A stretch of 16,577 bases of DNA. Source: DATCSE01 sp036568605 (GTDB taxonomy: Bacteria > Pseudomonadota > Gammaproteobacteria > Burkholderiales > Burkholderiaceae_C). The first letter of the stretch is position 1. Each line of letters begins with the position of its first letter. Below the pieces are notes generated by a model. The model saw only the letters and a program-made list of their open reading frames with translations, made no database searches and had not been told where the DNA came from. The stretch spans positions 1 to 16,577 of the forward strand of contig DATCSE010000195.1 in the NCBI GenBank assembly GCA_036568605.1, read 5' to 3'. Of the stretch, positions 14,844 through 16,577 are shown in pieces. The position numbers were made by a program, and so were the translations under genes.

Positions 14844-15613
14844 TGACCGTTGTCCTTGCGCTCCGGCTCGGTCGAACTGCCGATGCCGAGGTGGCGCCAC
14901 ATGGCCAAATCATAGGCCCAATCGACGACAGGCGGTTCCCTCAGGCACGGGATCAGGCGTGCTTCGAACTCGGCGCGCCGAATTTCTCTCGCGCCCAGCG
15001 ACGCGAGGTGCCGGGTGTGCTGCTGGCAGTCGATCATCGCGATGCCGTGTTCGCGACAGAAGCAGACCAGCGCCGCCAGCGCGATCTTCGACGCATCGGT
15101 GCGGTGCGAGAACATGGACTCGCCGAAGAACATGCGCCCGAGGCTGACGCCGTACAGCCCGCCGGCGAGCTCGCCGTCGATCCAGGTCTCGACGCTGTGC
15201 ACATTGCCAAGCTGGTGCCAGCGGGAGTAGGCCTGCACCATTTCGGGCACGATCCAGGTGCCGTCCTGGCCTTCGCGCGGCGTCGCCGCACAGGCTTCGA
15301 TCACGCGGCGGAACGCGCTGTCGATGCGCACCGCGCAGTGCGGGTCGCGGATGAAATGCCGCAGCGTCTTGCGAAGCGAACGCGAGAGCTTGAAGTCGTC
15401 GACCATCAGCACCATGCGCGGGTCGGGCGACCACCACAGCACCGGCTGCCCCAGGCTGTACCACGGGAACACGCCCTTGCCGTAGGCCTCGGTCAGCCGC
15501 TCGGGGGTCAGCTCGCCGCCGGCGGCCAGCAGCCCGGGCGCGTCGGTCGCGAGCGTCAGCGCGTGCCGCGTGTCGGGCAGGCGATCTGCGGCGTTCCTCA
15601 ACCAGTGGATCAC
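14840..15613 (-). CDS. aat: Leucyl/phenylalanyl-tRNA-protein transferase
   Basis: The 257-residue cytoplasmic enzyme adds Leu or Phe from aminoacyl-tRNA to proteins with N-terminal Arg or Lys, the other branch of the bacterial N-degron pathway. Motifs are PGLLAAGGELTPERL (26-40), GVFPWYSLGQPVLWWSPDPR (47-66), EGQDGTWIVPEMVQAY, and GGLYGVSLGRMFFGESMFS with Glu165. MIDCQQHTRHLASLGAREI follows, with Gln197. All match E. coli Aat. I choose GTG 15613 because it gives the family's usual N-terminus (IHWLRNAADRLPD); an ATG 31 codons upstream would add a basic stretch and lie beyond the likely promoter. Shine-Dalgarno is weak. The stop overlaps the bpt start by 4 bp, so the pair is an operon. Confidence 0.94.
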   Translation of the reverse strand: MIHWLRNAADRLPDTRHALTLATDAPGLLAAGGELTPERLTEAYGKGVFPWYSLGQPVLWWSPDPRMVLMVDDFKLSRSLRKTLRHFIRDPHCAVRIDSAFRRVIEACAATPREGQDGTWIVPEMVQAYSRWHQLGNVHSVETWIDGELAGGLYGVSLGRMFFGESMFSHRTDASKIALAALVCFCREHGIAMIDCQQHTRHLASLGAREIRRAEFEARLIPCLREPPVVDWAYDLAMWRHLGIGSSTEPERKDNGQ

Positions 15614-15629
15614 GGCTCGCGTCGGGCGG

Positions 15630-15650
15630 ATGGTGCTTCGTTGGCACCAT
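15630..15650. promoter_or_regulatory. Perfect palindrome at the predicted aat transcription start
   Basis: ATGGTGC (15630-15636) and GCACCAT (15644-15650) are perfect 7-base complementary arms around a 7-base centre. The dyad begins 17 bp upstream of the aat GTG and overlaps the last two bases of the candidate -10 box. It could be a repressor operator or, as RNA, a leader hairpin close to the start codon. Confidence 0.4.
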
Positions 15651-15677
15651 GATAGGTCGCGGCGCCGACGCTGTCTC
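15649..15677 (-). promoter_or_regulatory. Candidate sigma70 promoter of aat-bpt
   Basis: On the minus strand GAGACA (15672-15677) and TATCAT (15649-15654) are separated by exactly 17 bp. The -10 box matches five of six consensus bases. The predicted start near 15642 gives a leader of about 29 bases to GTG 15613. It lies in the 126-bp gap after bdhA, so aat-bpt need not depend on read-through. Confidence 0.5.
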
Positions 15678-15739
15678 GACCGTATCCCGCGAATGAAGAG
15701 GGCCACCGGCGCCGCGGCCCCGGCCGCCCTGCCGGATCG

Positions 15740-16525
15740 TTACTGCATGAACCAGCCGTGGCTGACGACCAGCGACTGCCCGGTCAGCGCGTTGCTCGGG
15801 AAGCTCGCGAACAGCAGCGCGACTTCGGCCACGTCCTGCACGGTCGTGAATTCGCCGTCGACGGTCTCCTTGAGCATCACCTTCTTGATGACGTCGTCCT
15901 CGCTGATGTTCAGCGCCTTGGCCTGCTCGGGGATCTGCTTGTCGACCAGCGGCGTGCGCACGAAGCCGGGGCAGATCACGTTGGCGCGCACGCCGTACTT
16001 GCCGCCTTCCTTCGAGACGGTCTTGCACAGCCCGATCAGCCCGTGCTTCGCGGTCACGTAGGCCGACTTCAGCACCGACGCCTCCTTCGAGTGCACCGAG
16101 CCCATGTAGATGATGCTGCCGCCGCGCCCCGACTTCTGCATGTGCGGCAGGCAGGCCTTGGTCGTCAGGAATGCGCCGTCGAGATGGATCGCCAGCATCT
16201 TCTTCCACCCGGCGTACGGGAACTCCTCGGTCGGGTGCACGATCTGGATGCCGGCGTTGCTGACCAGCACGTCGACACCGCCCCAGGCCGCGGCCACCTC
16301 GGCGACGGCGGCATTGACCTGTTCCTCGCTGGTCACGTCCATCGCGACCGCCATTGCCGTGCCGCCTCGGGCCTTGATCTCGTCGGCGGCAGCCTGCGCC
16401 GCATCCTTGTTCAAATCGGCGATCGCGACCTTGCCGCCTTCGGCCGCGTAGGTGACGGCGATTTCCTTGCCGATGCCGCTCGCGGCACCGGTGACGATGC
16501 AGACCTTGTCCTGGAGTTTCTTCAT
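15740..16525 (-). CDS. bdhA: 3-hydroxybutyrate dehydrogenase (SDR family)
   Basis: The 261-residue cytoplasmic enzyme interconverts D-3-hydroxybutyrate and acetoacetate with NAD+, and in PHB-forming bacteria serves polymer mobilisation. It has the classical short-chain dehydrogenase layout. VTGAASGIG (11-19) binds NAD, ADLN with Asp37 favours NAD over NADP, and SNAG is at 89-92. The catalytic triad is Ser143 (YMGSVHS), Tyr156 and Lys160 (YVTAK). PGFVRTPLVDKQIPEQ and the terminal SHGWFMQ are specific to the bdhA group. Position 114, often Asn in SDRs, is His in LAIHLDGAFL, as I recall for Cupriavidus-type enzymes. GGGAAG precedes the ATG at 16525. The role fits the beta-oxidation genes at the left end. 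Confidence 0.94.
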   Translation of the reverse strand: MKKLQDKVCIVTGAASGIGKEIAVTYAAEGGKVAIADLNKDAAQAAADEIKARGGTAMAVAMDVTSEEQVNAAVAEVAAAWGGVDVLVSNAGIQIVHPTEEFPYAGWKKMLAIHLDGAFLTTKACLPHMQKSGRGGSIIYMGSVHSKEASVLKSAYVTAKHGLIGLCKTVSKEGGKYGVRANVICPGFVRTPLVDKQIPEQAKALNISEDDVIKKVMLKETVDGEFTTVQDVAEVALLFASFPSNALTGQSLVVSHGWFMQ

Positions 16526-16577
16526 GGCGAGAGCTTCCCTTGCTTGGATCGGATTGAAGACGAAGCGTAGTGTGCGC

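Noticed and set aside
14049..15652. Long plus-strand frames opposite bpt and aat
   Set aside because: They mirror two well-supported minus-strand genes and show no protein family features.
15700..15739. GC-rich stem after the bdhA stop as a terminator
   Set aside because: Several alternative short pairings are possible and only a weak CTCTTCATT tract follows; I could not choose one structure.

Overview
The window is about 16.6 kb of high-GC, gene-dense bacterial chromosome. The genes point to a betaproteobacterium of the order Burkholderiales, probably a Rubrivivax/Leptothrix/Methylibium-like genus. The evidence is a divergent ilvD/LysR pair next to lgt and dnaQ, a small Trp-rich protein of a betaproteobacterial family, a short c551-type cytochrome, an aat-bpt pair, and a 3-hydroxybutyrate dehydrogenase of the PHB-producer type. 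The genus is inference; no rRNA or other marker is present.

Layout from left to right. (1) The 3' end of a thiolase gene, a REP-like inverted repeat, and a full-length enoyl-CoA hydratase/3-hydroxyacyl-CoA dehydrogenase form a beta-oxidation module. (2) A secreted permuted papain-like (YebB/YiiX-type) protein converges on a periplasmic cytochrome c with its own intrinsic terminator. The cytochrome gene diverges from a 91-residue Trp-rich membrane protein. (3) A two-subunit molybdenum hydroxylase of the isoquinoline 1-oxidoreductase type follows. Its small subunit carries two [2Fe-2S] clusters and its large subunit has a Tat signal. A repeat-like 106-bp spacer separates the two genes. (4) A doublet of perfect CCCTCTCCC-type hairpins lies between iorB and ilvD. 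(5) ilvD (minus) diverges from a LysR regulator. Then come lgt and dnaQ, which overlap by 4 bp, a tRNA-Val(CAC), and an NADPH-dependent FMN reductase. (6) A PEP-CTERM-anchored exported protein lies 9 bp upstream of an LhgO-type FAD oxidoreductase. (7) On the minus strand, 3-hydroxybutyrate dehydrogenase (bdhA) lies upstream of aat and bpt. The last two overlap by 4 bp and form the bacterial N-degron leucyl-transfer pair. bpt also overlaps the 3' end of lhgO by 23 bp, tail to tail.

The modules work as follows. The thiolase, the multifunctional protein and BdhA feed acetyl-CoA/ketone-body metabolism. IorAB is an exported oxidase or dehydrogenase of N-heterocycles or aldehydes that needs an electron acceptor, and the nearby cytochrome c is a candidate. 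IlvD serves branched-chain amino acid synthesis, Lgt lipoprotein maturation, DnaQ replication proofreading, and Aat/Bpt tag proteins for ClpS/ClpAP degradation.

I found no CRISPR array, phage, toxin-antitoxin or defence genes and no convincing new multi-gene system. The most unusual things are small: the spacer and mini-ORF bridging iorA and iorB, a perfect palindrome at the predicted aat transcription start, a tRNA promoter overlapping the dnaQ stop codon, and the tandem hairpin doublet. No gene-free stretch exceeds 300 bases.
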